A stretch of DNA of 64,000 nt from Miscanthus floridulus. Lineage: Eukaryota > Streptophyta > Magnoliopsida > Poales > Poaceae. Below, in pieces: positions 45,001-55,134 of the stretch. The DNA lies in NCBI RefSeq assembly GCF_019320115.1, contig NC_089591.1, positions 54,808,078 through 54,872,077 on the forward strand, read 5' to 3'. The notes below the pieces were generated by a model that searched no databases, was not told the DNA's origin, and worked only from the letters and a program-made list of their open reading frames with translations. How positions within the stretch are numbered: the stretch's first letter is position 1; every line of letters begins with the position of its first letter. Position numbers and translations under genes: made by a program.

Positions 45001-46816
45001 GTTCTTTCGAGCACTTGTTTTCGTCTGTTCTCGGTTGATCCGTTGTACCTCTTGGTAATCGCCAAAGGTACCCAGCCACCCGTTGACTTGTGATCATACC
45101 GTTCTCTAGTGCCTTTGCTCTTGGGTCGTAATTTTGGGACAGCGACTTAAAGTTTCGAAAGAAATTTGAGGCTCCCATTCAACCCCCCTCTGGTCGCCAT
45201 TTTCGGTCCTTCAGGTTTCCATTGAGATGGACAAATTGGATCTCCATTCTCCTCTTGACAGCTAACACCAAAATCTCCATTCATGGAACCCAAGGGTGTA
45301 GGATTTGCTATGGGAGAGGTTTGAAACAAGGTGGCCCTCTATCCTCCATTCTCTTTCCGCTGGTCATGGAATGTTTGAATGCCATGATCAGTAAATTTGA
45401 TGACTAATTGCTACTCCAACCCTTGGGACCTAAAGCCATAAAACATTGTCATCCTTGTACGCAGATGATTTGGTTGTATTTCTCTACCCTGTGGTCGATG
45501 ACCCCCGAATGCTATGAAGGGCACCATAGATTTTTTAGGGTGCCTGCGGTGCGGTATCTTGTGCAGCCTTAACAAATATAGCTTACCACCTATTTGTTGT
45601 GATCGGCACATCACCCTAGTGCAAGAGATCATTATTCCATGCAATTTGGTAAAGTTTCCTTGCAGGAACTTAAGGGTTCCCTTATCAACAGGAAAGCTTC
45701 CGCACTCTGCCTTCCAGCCCCTCATCAACTCAACAAGCTTAATCACCATTGCCAGCTTGAAAAAACCAAGTTACATACTTGTGAAGGTCGCTTGGTCCTA
45801 ACAAAAACAATGCTCTCCGCCATACCGGTATACACGACAATGGTGATTAAGCTTCCCCTTGAGTAATTCGCACAATTGACAAGCTGAGATGTGCCTTCCT
45901 TTGGAGGGGCATTGGTCATAAGTGGCGTCTGTTGCTTGTAGTCATGGAGTATGGTGATCTTGCCCACGGACTTAGGTGGGCTTGGCTCCACAACTTTTAA
46001 AGCTAATGGGGTAAGTACTCAAGTTGAGTTGGTTCTGGCTACATCGGAAAGATAATACAAGAACATGGGTTGACTTTAATCTGGCCACCAACAAGATGAC
46101 AAAGACACGAAAGCATTCTTTGAGGTCACCTCCTCGGTTGTAGTCACTAGTGAGGAATCTACCCTTCTTTGTAAGGACAAATGGCTTAGGGTCATATTTG
46201 GAAGAGCTAGCACTAAATCTTAACCTTACCATCCCTCCCCAGACATGAAACTCACGGTCGGTAGCAGAGGCTTTTCTAGATATATTACTTTTGCTATGCA
46301 TCTAGACATAGTGTATATCAAAAGCTATGAATCTAGAAAAGACAAAATGTCTTATAATTTGGAATGTAGGGAGTAGAAAATAGGGTCGACATTTGTATAT
46401 TAAAGTAGATCTGTTATACAAATATATTCCATGGTTAATTTAGTGCATCATAAATATTAGCATTTTTTTATATATTTGGTTAATTTGAAATTGTTGGATT
46501 TCTCCGGTCGTGAGATTGAGATTGGGGGTTGGGGGTGGATGGAATGGACTTTTTTTTTATACTTGATCACATGATTTCTTGATCGCTTACACTAGAATAA
46601 ATTAGCCTGCGACAACTTGATCGTGCAGTACTTTTGCATGGAACAGGAATGAAGCAGTTCAAGAAACAGACCAACCACTGGAGTCCTGATGAAGCATCAG
46701 TTCAAGAAAGGCTGCCACAGCTTACCGTAGAGGAAGAGCGTTGCCCTGATGCCTCCGTGCCTCCTCTCGTCCACCGCATTCCCTCTCCAGTCCACATATA
46801 CTTCTTCACCTTCCAT
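39087..46816 (-). CDS. NPF transporter, gene 2 (TE-expanded introns)
   Basis: Inferred exons on the minus strand: 46726-46816, 42954-43168, 42162-42602, 40092-40186 and 39087-39873, giving 542 codons with no stops and GT..AG borders throughout. Exon 1 (MEGEEVYVDWRGNAVDERRH) lies 3.6 kb upstream of exon 2. Exons 1+2 total 306 nt and exon 3 is 441 nt, identical to gene 1. Signatures: VDWRG, GYMLLALQAHFPSLHP, GEGCMRACIPSLGGDQF, GTPLTRTLQ then VLIISS, and FWLVIQFFLLSIMDIASFGG. The first membrane segments (LFMLRSCSNSSNFSMVGY) are unusual and lack ExxE[R/K]. The central loop is about 14 codons shorter than in gene 1. It could be a functional but diverged transporter or an early pseudogene; open exons across 7.7 kb of TE-filled DNA argue for selection or recent activity. 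Confidence 0.82.
40596..40923 (+). mobile_element. 5'-truncated L1-type LINE copy with 15-bp target duplication
   Basis: The plus-strand frame 40598-40760 encodes the C-terminal tail of plant L1 ORF2 (GWHLWKERNTSTF..VEEANLWVLAG..LRAYCLQR, stop). A short 3' UTR follows and ends in an A-rich tail. The 15-bp sequence agaaaaaactaaccc flanks it on both sides (40581-40595 and 40924-40938). It lies in intron 3 of NPF gene 2. Confidence 0.9.
41026..42090. mobile_element. Unclassified GC-rich repeat element with gaaacat motifs
   Basis: A GC-rich left part (41030-41290) and right part (41620-42060) enclose a block (41290-41590) full of gaaaca(c/t) and gcaacat(g/c) motifs. The same motif type occurs at 48480-48600 next to similar GC-rich sequence. 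Terminal repeats could not be confirmed. The many GC-rich ORFs here are not supported as genes. It lies in intron 3 of NPF gene 2. Confidence 0.45.
43290..46150 (+). mobile_element. Degraded LINE reverse-transcriptase region, split by a solo LTR
   Basis: The LINE RT reads up to 43355 (MEILHCLG..) and resumes at 45214 in the same frame (RWTNWISILLLTANTK), then RGLKQGGPLSSILFPLVMECL, a degraded YADD region near 45460, and further stops and frame changes down to WVDFNLATNKMTK near 46070. It is clearly dead. It lies in intron 1 of NPF gene 2. The outer limits are approximate. Confidence 0.8.
43356..45213 (+). mobile_element. Solo LTR of a Sirevirus-like copia element (1858 bp)
   Basis: It starts tgtgaacacaagg, ends ggtccttca, and is flanked by ggttt on both sides (43351-43355, 45214-45218). 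The end resembles the Sirevirus LTR end at 51140-51167 (C-run then ctct). It carries many copies of the cggacagtccg motif (about 44650-44970), the kind of repeated palindromic motif known from Sirevirus LTRs. Removing it restores a continuous LINE frame across the junction, which confirms the boundaries. Confidence 0.88.
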
Positions 46817-46927
46817 GCAGCAGCTAGATCAGTTCTGTTCTGTGGAGGCAATGCTCTATCACGCCGAGGGTGCACAGAGACCAGAAGCTCCTCCAAAAAC
46901 TCCAGACCCCATAGGGCCGCCTCAGAA

Positions 46928-46972
46928 GTGTGTGTGTGTCTCTCTCTCTATATATATATATACACACACACA
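46928..46972. repeat. Compound (GT)(TC)(TA)(CA) microsatellite
   Basis: Consecutive short runs of GT, CT, TA and CA, about 110 bp upstream of the NPF gene 2 ATG, so in its probable 5' UTR or promoter. Confidence 0.95.
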
Positions 46973-47378
46973 TGAGCGGTGTTATTAGAGGCCTATATAT
47001 TAATTAAATAAGGCTTCTCTCGAAATTGCTCTAGTTTCTTTCTAAAAAAAATATTGTGCACGAATTAAGGGAGGCGCTTGAGCTGGCTCCTGATCACGTA
47101 TACGTGGTCAACTGGCCACCATGTGCTCTTGAGTCCTGGACGCCGCGCATCGAACCTCAAGATGGCTTGCCACCTTGCCTCGTGACGTGCTTTGATTTGG
47201 AGATGTCATATCAGCATCTCTTGATCTCAAGTCCAACCGTGGTTGTGGTTGGCTCACCGATCTCGTTACCGCTAACTTTTCAAGTAATAAACTTGTACAA
47301 TCTCCATGTGACTGGTTGTGCGCGGTTGGGTTAGTATCTCGGCTCCTTGCTCTTTTTAATAAGAGCTAATATTTGGTA
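46973..47378. other. Gene-free stretch upstream of NPF gene 2
   Basis: No supported gene or element recognised; it probably contains the NPF gene 2 promoter. Confidence 0.4.
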
Positions 47379-47604
47379 CTCCCGCCGTTTCAAATTATAA
47401 TTCATTTGATTTTTTTGACTTCAAGTTTGATCACTCATCTTATTCAAATGATTTGTGCAAGCATAATTAAATTTAAGTCATTCTTGAAGAACTTTTGTTA
47501 ATAAAGCAAGCCACAACAAAAGAAGTGATATTTTGCATAAATTTTTTAATAAGACGAGTAGTCAAACTTAGGGTCAGACGAACTATAATTTAGAACGAAT
47601 TTAG
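47379..47604. mobile_element. Stowaway-like MITE (226 bp)
   Basis: It begins ctcccgccgtttcaaattat and ends with an inverted counterpart (gaactataatttagaacg). TA flanks both ends (47377-47378, 47605-47606). AT-rich, noncoding. Confidence 0.7.
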
Positions 47605-48165
47605 TATTTAATTAAGTAGGATCGATAGAACTAAGGGACGTACGATTAATTAATAAAGTATTGAGGTGATGTGCTGCACGTTTGGTTTGAAGAGCCTTAC
47701 ACCCCAGGATTATTGGTTGGTGGAACCACACTAACCTTTTGGTGCACAGTCCTCGATTCATTAGCCGTGGCCATGGGTTTTGCCACTGTTTCATTTGATG
47801 AAGCATTTGACTCCATAATTTGCACGGTGTATCAAGCAACACCGAATCTGATTTTCTGTCACGTCAGAAGATCACAAAGATTATATCATTTTCTTCTTCT
47901 AACAGAAATTAAACATGATCAGCATCCGCACAACTGTGGTGAAAAGTGGATTTCGCTGCTAATCTAACTCGAAGTGGCATCCATGTCAGCGGTCATCAGG
48001 TCCAATGTGGCAGGTGGGAGCCGAAGGAAGCCCACGCTCGTGAGGAGATCATGCAAGGAATCATCGTCCGTGACTCTGAAGTTAACCTGATGTCCCCATC
48101 GCTGCCGGGCGTCTCGGACTCTCGGTCTATCAACGCTCAACGGTGTAGTTGGAACTATTAGGCCA
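47605..48165. other. Unrecognised intergenic sequence
   Basis: Short open frames only; no domain or repeat structure recognised. Confidence 0.35.
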
Positions 48166-48860
48166 GTTGGTTTCCTAAACGGCTAGCGTCTTGATGTCCG
48201 ACACACCGCGCGCATCTGGACACCCGCTTAGCCCACCTGCATCCGCCTTTGTCTCCGCCTCACGCGCGGACGAGCATGTCCCCTCAAATGCAGCACCTCA
48301 GTCCGCCGGACCCCAACGCCCCAGTCCGTTAGCCCTTCGGCGCGTTGCACGCCCCTAGCTCGCCCCGTAGCCTGCCGCGTCCGCCTTCGCACCGCCCCAC
48401 GCGCGCGATGAGCACGCCCTAGCGACCCCTGACCGCAGCACCCTCGTCCATCGGCCCCTGGCTCGCCCCCGGCCGAAGAACATAAAACGCTCGAATAAAA
48501 CATTTACAACTTGCAATATGGAACAACTTGCTGCAACATAAGACTGAAACAGCTGAAACATAGAAAGTTTCGTAGAGTGATTCGAAAGTTTTTGATATGC
48601 AAGATGAAAACCTAGATATAGAAAGTTTTATTTATTTAACGTCAGCGAGCAGGAAAATAAGTTGGGTTGTTTGTGCATGTATCGCAGACGTCAGTGCCGC
48701 TTCTGCCGCAGCCATGTGCACCAGCTCGCACGTCGGGCCATCAGTTTATTAATTACACATCGCGCGTGAATAATCCTCCGTGCGCTGCTAATAGCTGGTA
48801 GTGCGCGCGCCGCTACCAGTACCTGCGCCCGCCGAACAAGGATCGCGCAAGGCATGAGCA
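48166..48860. mobile_element. Second copy-like region of the GC-rich gaaacat repeat family
   Basis: It contains gctagcgtcttgatgtccg (compare tagcgtccggatgtccgg at 41028), a GC-rich block, and a gaaacagctgaaacat block at about 48545. It is probably the same element class as 41026-42090. Boundaries are uncertain. Confidence 0.4.
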
Positions 48861-49594
48861 TGATACTCTTAAGAAAACTTATTTGAAGATTTTTCACTGT
48901 TCTACTTTTTTTTAAGGAAAGAAGGATTATATTAAAATTTGTCACAGCATATCCCAAATTATTTCTGACAAAATCTGAAATAAAAAATACACAATATTCT
49001 AGGCATATTCTTTCATCTTCTTCTTTCCCAGTGACATCCCTCGAACGTCGGAGCCAAAATACAGTCCTAGTCGAATCCAACGACCAGCCCTAAAATATTG
49101 GACATGTCGCAAAAGCCAACGCTTCAGAACGAGTCCAAAACGCATCAGAATCGATAAAAGAATATCGGAAGTTGCATCGTCGGAAGGAGCATATGAGTCG
49201 GATTCATCACCTTTAAACCTTTATTCCTCTCTGCGACCAACAACGATGAGATCGATGACCCTAAGTAGTTGTCTTCGTTGGGGGCACCTAAAAGCACCCC
49301 TCTCTAATGGTCACAACTTGGCCGTCTGGCAATGAAATCGGCGCCTGCAATGGCGATCATGTCGTGGCAATCATCGAAGTCATTGTAGGAAACACAGTCC
49401 TGATAAAAAATCATCTGATTTTGCTGGAAGATCTATTTGGACTAAACCCTAAGTAGCTGAAAAAACTACTAAAAATTAAAGAGATGGGTCCCCAAAAGAA
49501 AGAGAGGGGCACGAGGTGGAGGCACGGCGACGGTGAGAACGATCTAAGGACGGCGGCGGCCTTTTCCTGTTGACCTATGCGGAAGGATGTGTCG
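48861..49594. other. Intergenic DNA left of the Sirevirus
   Basis: No gene was recognised. The last five bases, tgtcg (49590-49594), are the left target duplication of the Sirevirus. Confidence 0.4.
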
Positions 49595-51167
49595 TGAAAG
49601 CATCTAGGCCCCTAGTTGGATTTCGGTGATTAATGTCAATACAAGATTACTATGACTAACGTGTGTTTTGCAGAGGCAATTAAGTTAGGTCATGGTAATG
49701 GAGATCGATTGGGCAATCGAGGTTGTCATGCCCCTACGATGGAAATCGTTTCGGTTTTCAAAGGATGGATGACAAGGTTAAGGATGACTAGTTCTAAGTG
49801 TCGATTGGAGTTGGAGAGACACTTAGAGTAGTTTAGGACTTTGTTTTTCCTTTGGCCGTACTATGAAGGGGGGTATGAACGGGTAGCTTGACCTAGTTGA
49901 GTCTAGTGAGTTAGGTGTGGTGCACACTTGTTAAAACTAGCTCTAGGTAGCTCCTATGAATGCCTAAGATCCTTTGGAGCAAACTTCATTCACATATGTT
50001 CGGAAGTTGGAAGTGAATGGAGGGTCAAATACTGACCGGACGCTGGCTCCGGTGCGACCGGACGCTGGCCGCAGGGTCCGGTCAGTTCATTTGACCGAGA
50101 AGATCAAGTCTGGTGTGACCGGACGCTGGGAGGTCATGTGACCGGACGCTGAGGGCCAGCGTCCGGTCAACTCCAGTAAGGGTCCAGATTTGGAAAAGTG
50201 TGACCGGACGCGTCTGGTCAGTGTGACCGGACCCTGAGTATCCAGCGTCCGGTCGTTTACAGTAAGCATCCAAGAGCGACCGGACGCGTCCGGTCGGTAC
50301 TGACCGGACCCTGACAGCGTCCGGTCATCACTTGAATGCTGGTTCGCGGGTTGAACTGACCGGAGCGTCCGGTCATCACGACCGGAGCGTCCGGTCATCC
50401 CGTAGAAGCTCATAACGGTTAGTTTTTTAGGCTGGCTTATAAATAGAAGCTCCACTCGTGAGTGGAGTATCCTTTGCTCATTCCAACAGCTGAGAAACAC
50501 GTTTGTGAGTGCCAAGAAGAGCAAGATCCTAGTGAGGTGTTTGTGATTTGAGAATCCAAGAGAGTAGCCTCACTAGCAAATCAAGAGTAGCAAAGTGTGC
50601 ATCCATCTTCTTATTAGGCTTCGCGTGGTCAAGTGAGAGTTCGTGCTTGTTACTCTTGGTGATCGCCATCACCTAGACGGCTTGGTGGTGATTGGGAGTT
50701 TGGTGTTCACCCGGCGGAGCTTGTGGGTGACCCAACTCAAGTTGTGAGCGGTTTTGGGTGATTCGCCGCGACGGAGTATCGAAGAATCAACCCGTAGAGA
50801 GCACTTGATCCTTGCGCGGATCAAGGGGGAGCTACACCCTTGCGCGGGTGCTCCAACGAGGACTAGTGGGGAGTGGCGACTCTCCGATACCTCGGCAAAA
50901 CATCGCCGCGTTCCTTTCTCTCTCTACTTACTTTGAGCACTTACTTTGAGTATTTACTTTGAGCAATTCAATACTTGTTTTACATCCATAGAATTGCTTG
51001 CTAGAGTAAGTTTGGAACATAGGTTGAGAGGTTGTTGTGCATTAGTTTGATATAAACACTTTTCTAGGCACAAGGGGTTAATTGGGCTATCCGTAGGATT
51101 TGATTATTGCAAGAGAATTTAGAATTAGCCCAATTCACCCCCCCTCTTGGGCATCTTGATCCTTTCA
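49595..51167 (+). repeat. Sirevirus 5' LTR
   Basis: 1573 bp, TGAAAGCATC...CTTTCA. It contains a cluster of ccggtca/tgaccgga motifs at 50037-50400, including the 16-bp palindrome accggacgcgtccggt at 50279-50294. Confidence 0.96.
50438..50445 (+). promoter_or_regulatory. TATA box of the Sirevirus 5' LTR
   Basis: TATAAATA just after the palindrome cluster and conserved in the other LTR (62143-62150). It is the likely core promoter. Confidence 0.65.
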
Positions 51168-51169
51168 AT

Positions 51170-51181
51170 TGGTATCAGAGC
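51170..51181 (+). other. Primer binding site, tRNA-iMet type
   Basis: TGGTATCAGAGC lies two bases after the 5' LTR end. It is complementary to the 3' end of plant initiator methionine tRNA, the primer used by most copia elements. Confidence 0.92.
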
Positions 51182-51219
51182 CTCGTGCTCACTTTTTAAG
51201 CTTAATCGCTTAAAGCAAG

Positions 51220-53544
51220 ATGTCTCACGGGGATGGACCTCCTCCTATCTTTGAGGGAGATGATTTTCCATATTGGAAAATCCGCATGGAGGCATACTTA
51301 GAAGCTCTAGATGTTGGAATTCTTAGAGCCGCCTCTCAAGGGTTCCCCGCACCTAGGAATGCCGCACAACTTCAAGGCGATGAAGTGAATTATGAGAAAT
51401 GGAATGCAAAGGCTCGCAACACCATTTTTAGAGGCCTTTGCAAAGAGGTGTTCAATCGTGTAAGGAACCACAAAGACGCCCATGCTCTATGGTCGGACGT
51501 TTGTGCGCTCCATGAGGGAACCAAGAGTGAGCGTGAGGAACGCTATCATCTTGTGATTAAAAAGCTAAATTCTTTTGAGATGTTTCCCAAAGAAAGTGCT
51601 AATGAAATGTATTCTCGATTAAATGTTCTTGTAGAGGAAGTCAATGGGCTTGGACTTACTCAAATGTCACCATCCGATGTTGTGAGAAAAATCTTGAGTG
51701 TCCTCCCCATTGATAAATATGGGCACATTGTGACCGTGCTACATCAAGGTGATCTTTCCACTGCTACACCGACACAAATCTTGGGAAAGATCAATGCTCA
51801 TGAGATGTACATGCACATCACACCACAAGATGGCTCATCCTCTACAAAGAAGAAAGAGAAGGACCTAGCATTCAAAGCTAGCCAAGACAAGGGCAAAGCA
51901 AGACTTGAGTATGAGAGCTCAAGTGATGAAGATGATGAAGAAAGCCTTGCCCTCATGGTGAAGAAGACCACCAAGATGCTAAAAAGGCTAAACAAGAGTG
52001 GCATCAAGTTTGATGGCAAGAAGAAGAAGTTCTTCACTAGCTCAAGAAGAAAGCCAATCTCCGAGATGGATTGCTACAATTGTGGTGAACTTGGTCATCT
52101 AGCTCATCAATGCACAAAGCCCAAGAAAGACAAGTTCAAGAACAAGGGCAAGAAAGATGATTCAAGTGATGAAGATGAAAAGAAAAAGAACAAGCCATAC
52201 AAGAAGAGAGATGGCAAAAAGAGGGAGTTCTACAAGAAGAAGAAGAGTGGCAAGGCCTATATTGTCGGTGATTGGCTCACGGACATTGATTCATCAAGTG
52301 GATCATCCGATGATGATAGTGACGATGAAAAGGTGGCCGCCATTGCTATTGATCTTGCATCTTCACCACCACCATCGCCATCATCCTCTACACACCTATG
52401 TCTTATGGCCAAAGGTGAACGCAAGGTAACTAAGAGTGATGATAGTAGTGATGATGAACATGCTAGTGATGATGATAGTGATAGCGATGATGATGACTCA
52501 CCTACCTATGATGATCTTGTCAAAATACTTAGAAAATATACTAAGATCATTAGAAAGAGTAGAGCTACAAATGAAAAACTTGATACTAAAAATGATTCAC
52601 TTTTAGCTAAGTGTGATACATTAGAAAAGGCTAATGATGAGCTCAAAGAAACAAATGATTCTATATCATCCAAACTCAAGGAGCTCAAATCTTCTAAGAA
52701 AGAGCTTAAAGATAAAAATGATAAACTTGAGTGGGTGCACAATGAGCTTGTCACTAGTCACCATAAGCTAAAAGATGAATATACAACTCTAAAGATCAAT
52801 TATGATGCCCTTATTATTGCACAAGAATTCTTACCAAATGAGCCACATGATGCTACTAACCATGTTGTTAAGATTGATATAGCTACCTCATGTGATGATT
52901 TAATTGATGAAAGCATTGAGCATGGATCTAGTAGCAAGGGCAAGCAAGTGGTTGAGTGCAATAACTATGATGAGTATGTCAAGCTCAAGAGTAACAATGA
53001 GAAGCTCATGAAAGATCTTGAAGAAATGAAAAGTCACAACACCATTGTGCTAGAAACTCTTGATCATGACAAAGAGGTGATCCTTGAAAATGAGAAGTTA
53101 AAAGAAGAAGTCAAGAAACTCAAGGAGGAGAAGAACAATGATCTTCTCAAGGAAGAGAACAAAAAGCTCAAGATGGAGAAAGAGCATCTCAAGGTGGGAT
53201 TGAGCAAGTTTGCTAGAGGCAAGCATCTTCAAAGTGAGCTACTCATGAATACCGTCATGAAGATGGATAGAAGTGGCATTGGATATATGGCAAGTGTAGA
53301 GAAGAAGAAGGCTCAAGCTCAACACCAACAATCAAAGCCAAAGCCAAAGCCAAAGAGATGTTTTGAATGTGGACAAGAAGGCCACTTTGCTCATGAGTGT
53401 CAAACTCCACCGCCACAACCCTTGCCCAAGCATGCTAGACCTTTTGCTTTCAATGCTCACTACATGCTTAGAAAAGATTCGAGTGGAAAGATGAAAGTCA
53501 TGTTCTTGGGTCCCCCCAACAAGAGTAGGCCTAAGAAAATTTAG
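51220..53544 (+). CDS. Sirevirus Gag
   Basis: 774-codon ORF, open throughout, starting 39 bp after the primer binding site (MSHGDGPPPIFEGDDFPYWK). Residues 1-220 form the copia gag core. CCHC knuckles lie at about 285-298 (CYNCGELGHLAHQC) and 714-727 (CFECGQEGHFAHEC). Between them are acidic and lysine-rich stretches and a long coiled-coil-like segment (about 430-690). Long Gag proteins with C-terminal extension are typical of Sireviruses. The protein builds the particle and packages RNA. The frame ends in TAG (53542-53544), and the same frame then continues toward pol with further stops at 53605-53607 (TGA) and 53620-53622 (TAG). Confidence 0.93.
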   Translation: MSHGDGPPPIFEGDDFPYWKIRMEAYLEALDVGILRAASQGFPAPRNAAQLQGDEVNYEKWNAKARNTIFRGLCKEVFNRVRNHKDAHALWSDVCALHEGTKSEREERYHLVIKKLNSFEMFPKESANEMYSRLNVLVEEVNGLGLTQMSPSDVVRKILSVLPIDKYGHIVTVLHQGDLSTATPTQILGKINAHEMYMHITPQDGSSSTKKKEKDLAFKASQDKGKARLEYESSSDEDDEESLALMVKKTTKMLKRLNKSGIKFDGKKKKFFTSSRRKPISEMDCYNCGELGHLAHQCTKPKKDKFKNKGKKDDSSDEDEKKKNKPYKKRDGKKREFYKKKKSGKAYIVGDWLTDIDSSSGSSDDDSDDEKVAAIAIDLASSPPPSPSSSTHLCLMAKGERKVTKSDDSSDDEHASDDDSDSDDDDSPTYDDLVKILRKYTKIIRKSRATNEKLDTKNDSLLAKCDTLEKANDELKETNDSISSKLKELKSSKKELKDKNDKLEWVHNELVTSHHKLKDEYTTLKINYDALIIAQEFLPNEPHDATNHVVKIDIATSCDDLIDESIEHGSSSKGKQVVECNNYDEYVKLKSNNEKLMKDLEEMKSHNTIVLETLDHDKEVILENEKLKEEVKKLKEEKNNDLLKEENKKLKMEKEHLKVGLSKFARGKHLQSELLMNTVMKMDRSGIGYMASVEKKKAQAQHQQSKPKPKPKRCFECGQEGHFAHECQTPPPQPLPKHARPFAFNAHYMLRKDSSGKMKVMFLGPPNKSRPKKI

Positions 53545-53622
53545 GTGGCTAAGTCACTTGTTGAGAAGGTGAAGGGCCCTCAACAAGCTTGGATCCCTAA
53601 AGCTTGAATCTCTTGTGTGTAG

Positions 53623-55134
53623 GTGAACTACAAGACCAGTGGAAGTCATTGGGTTATTGATAGTGGTTGCACTCAACATATGACCGGTGACCCTCGTATG
53701 TTCACCTCACTAGATGAAGAGGTAGATGGACAAGAGAAAATAACATTTGGAGATAATTCAAAGGGCAAGGTTAAAGGATTGGGCAAAGTGGCAATATCAA
53801 ATGATCATTCCATCTCCAATGTGCTCTATGTTGCTTCATTGAGCTTCAACTTGCTATCCGTTGGGCAATTGTGTGATCTTGGCTTTCAATGCTTATTCAC
53901 CGAGAAGGAGGTGGTTGTATCCAAGGTAGATGACAATCAAGTGATATTCAATGGATTTAGATACAACAACTTATATCTAGTTGACTTCACCTCCGAAGAT
54001 GCAAACTTGAAGACTTGCCTATTCACCAAAACAACACTTGGGTGGCTATGGCATAGAAGACTTGCTCATGTTAGGATGAGCTCACTCAAGAAGCTTATGA
54101 AGAATAATTTGGTGAGAGGGTTGAAGGATGTGAAGTTTGAGAAGGACAAGCTTTGTAGTGCATGTCAAGCCGGCAAGCAAGTTGCAAACACTCATCCAAC
54201 CAAAGCTTTCATGTCAACCACAAGAGTGCTAGAACTCCTACACATGGATTTATTTGGACCAATAACATACAAGAGTTTGGGAGGAAATCTCTATTGTCTT
54301 GTGATTGTGGATGACTATTCAAGATATACATGGGTGTTCTTCCTTCATGACAAATCCGAAGTTGCATCTTATTTCAAGAAGTTTGCCAAGAGAGCTCAAA
54401 ATGAATTTGAAGTGAAACTCAAGAAGATAAGAAGTGACAATGGCAAAGAGTTTGACAACACAAATATAGAAGCTTATTGTGATGAAGTTGGAATCAAACA
54501 TGAAGTCTCCGCAACCTATACTCCTCAACAAAATGGTGTAGTTGAGAGGAAGAACCGGACTTTGATCACTCTTGCAAGGACAATGCTAGATGAGTACAAC
54601 ACCCCCGAAGCTCTATGGGCGGAAGCAATCAACACCGCATGTTATGCATCCAATCGCCTATTTCTTCAAAGGTTCCTTGTCAAGACTCCATATGAGTTGC
54701 TCAATGGGAAGAAGCCGGACGTCTCATTCTTTAGGGTGTTTGGTTGCAAGTGCTACATCTACAAGAAGCGGCAACACCTAGGGAAGTTTCAAAGGCGTTG
54801 TGATATAGGTTTTCTTGTTGGTTACTCATTAAAGTCCAAAGCATATAGAGTATTTAATCATGCCACCGGCTTGGTTGAAGAAACATGTGATGTGGAATTT
54901 GATGAATCTAACGGCTCCCAAGGAGCACATGAGAATCTTGATGATGTAGGTGATGAACCATTGAGGGAGGCTATGAAGAATATTCCGGTGGGAGACATCA
55001 AGCCAAAAGATGATGAAGATGATGTACAAGTCATTAATCAACCCTCTTCATCAAATGTACCACAAGATGGTGAAAAAGTTGGGAGAATAGAAAATGAAGA
55101 TACTCATATCTCCCATGAGCAAATGGTGGTATAA
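53623..55134 (+). CDS. Sirevirus Pol: protease and integrase part
   Basis: Same frame as gag. Protease motif WVIDSGCTQHMTGD is at residues 10-23, GAG-pre-integrase LWHRRLAHVRMSSL near 140. The integrase core has D in LLHMDLFGPI, D in RSDNGKEF and E in NGVVERKNRTL, so all three catalytic residues are kept. The frame closes with TAA at 55132-55134 and resumes in the same frame after it, so a single substitution splits the polyprotein. The ATG given is not a real start: Pol is normally made from the gag start. Confidence 0.9.
   Translation: MNYKTSGSHWVIDSGCTQHMTGDPRMFTSLDEEVDGQEKITFGDNSKGKVKGLGKVAISNDHSISNVLYVASLSFNLLSVGQLCDLGFQCLFTEKEVVVSKVDDNQVIFNGFRYNNLYLVDFTSEDANLKTCLFTKTTLGWLWHRRLAHVRMSSLKKLMKNNLVRGLKDVKFEKDKLCSACQAGKQVANTHPTKAFMSTTRVLELLHMDLFGPITYKSLGGNLYCLVIVDDYSRYTWVFFLHDKSEVASYFKKFAKRAQNEFEVKLKKIRSDNGKEFDNTNIEAYCDEVGIKHEVSATYTPQQNGVVERKNRTLITLARTMLDEYNTPEALWAEAINTACYASNRLFLQRFLVKTPYELLNGKKPDVSFFRVFGCKCYIYKKRQHLGKFQRRCDIGFLVGYSLKSKAYRVFNHATGLVEETCDVEFDESNGSQGAHENLDDVGDEPLREAMKNIPVGDIKPKDDEDDVQVINQPSSSNVPQDGEKVGRIENEDTHISHEQMVV

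Noticed and set aside
50082..50524. ORFs inside the Sirevirus LTR (also 61787-62229)
   Set aside because: They occur in both LTRs because the LTRs are identical copies, and are made of the ccggtca repeat; there is no domain.
51170..51181. Possible tRNA gene piece
   Set aside because: Only the 3'-end complement of initiator Met tRNA is present, directly beside an LTR: it is a primer binding site.
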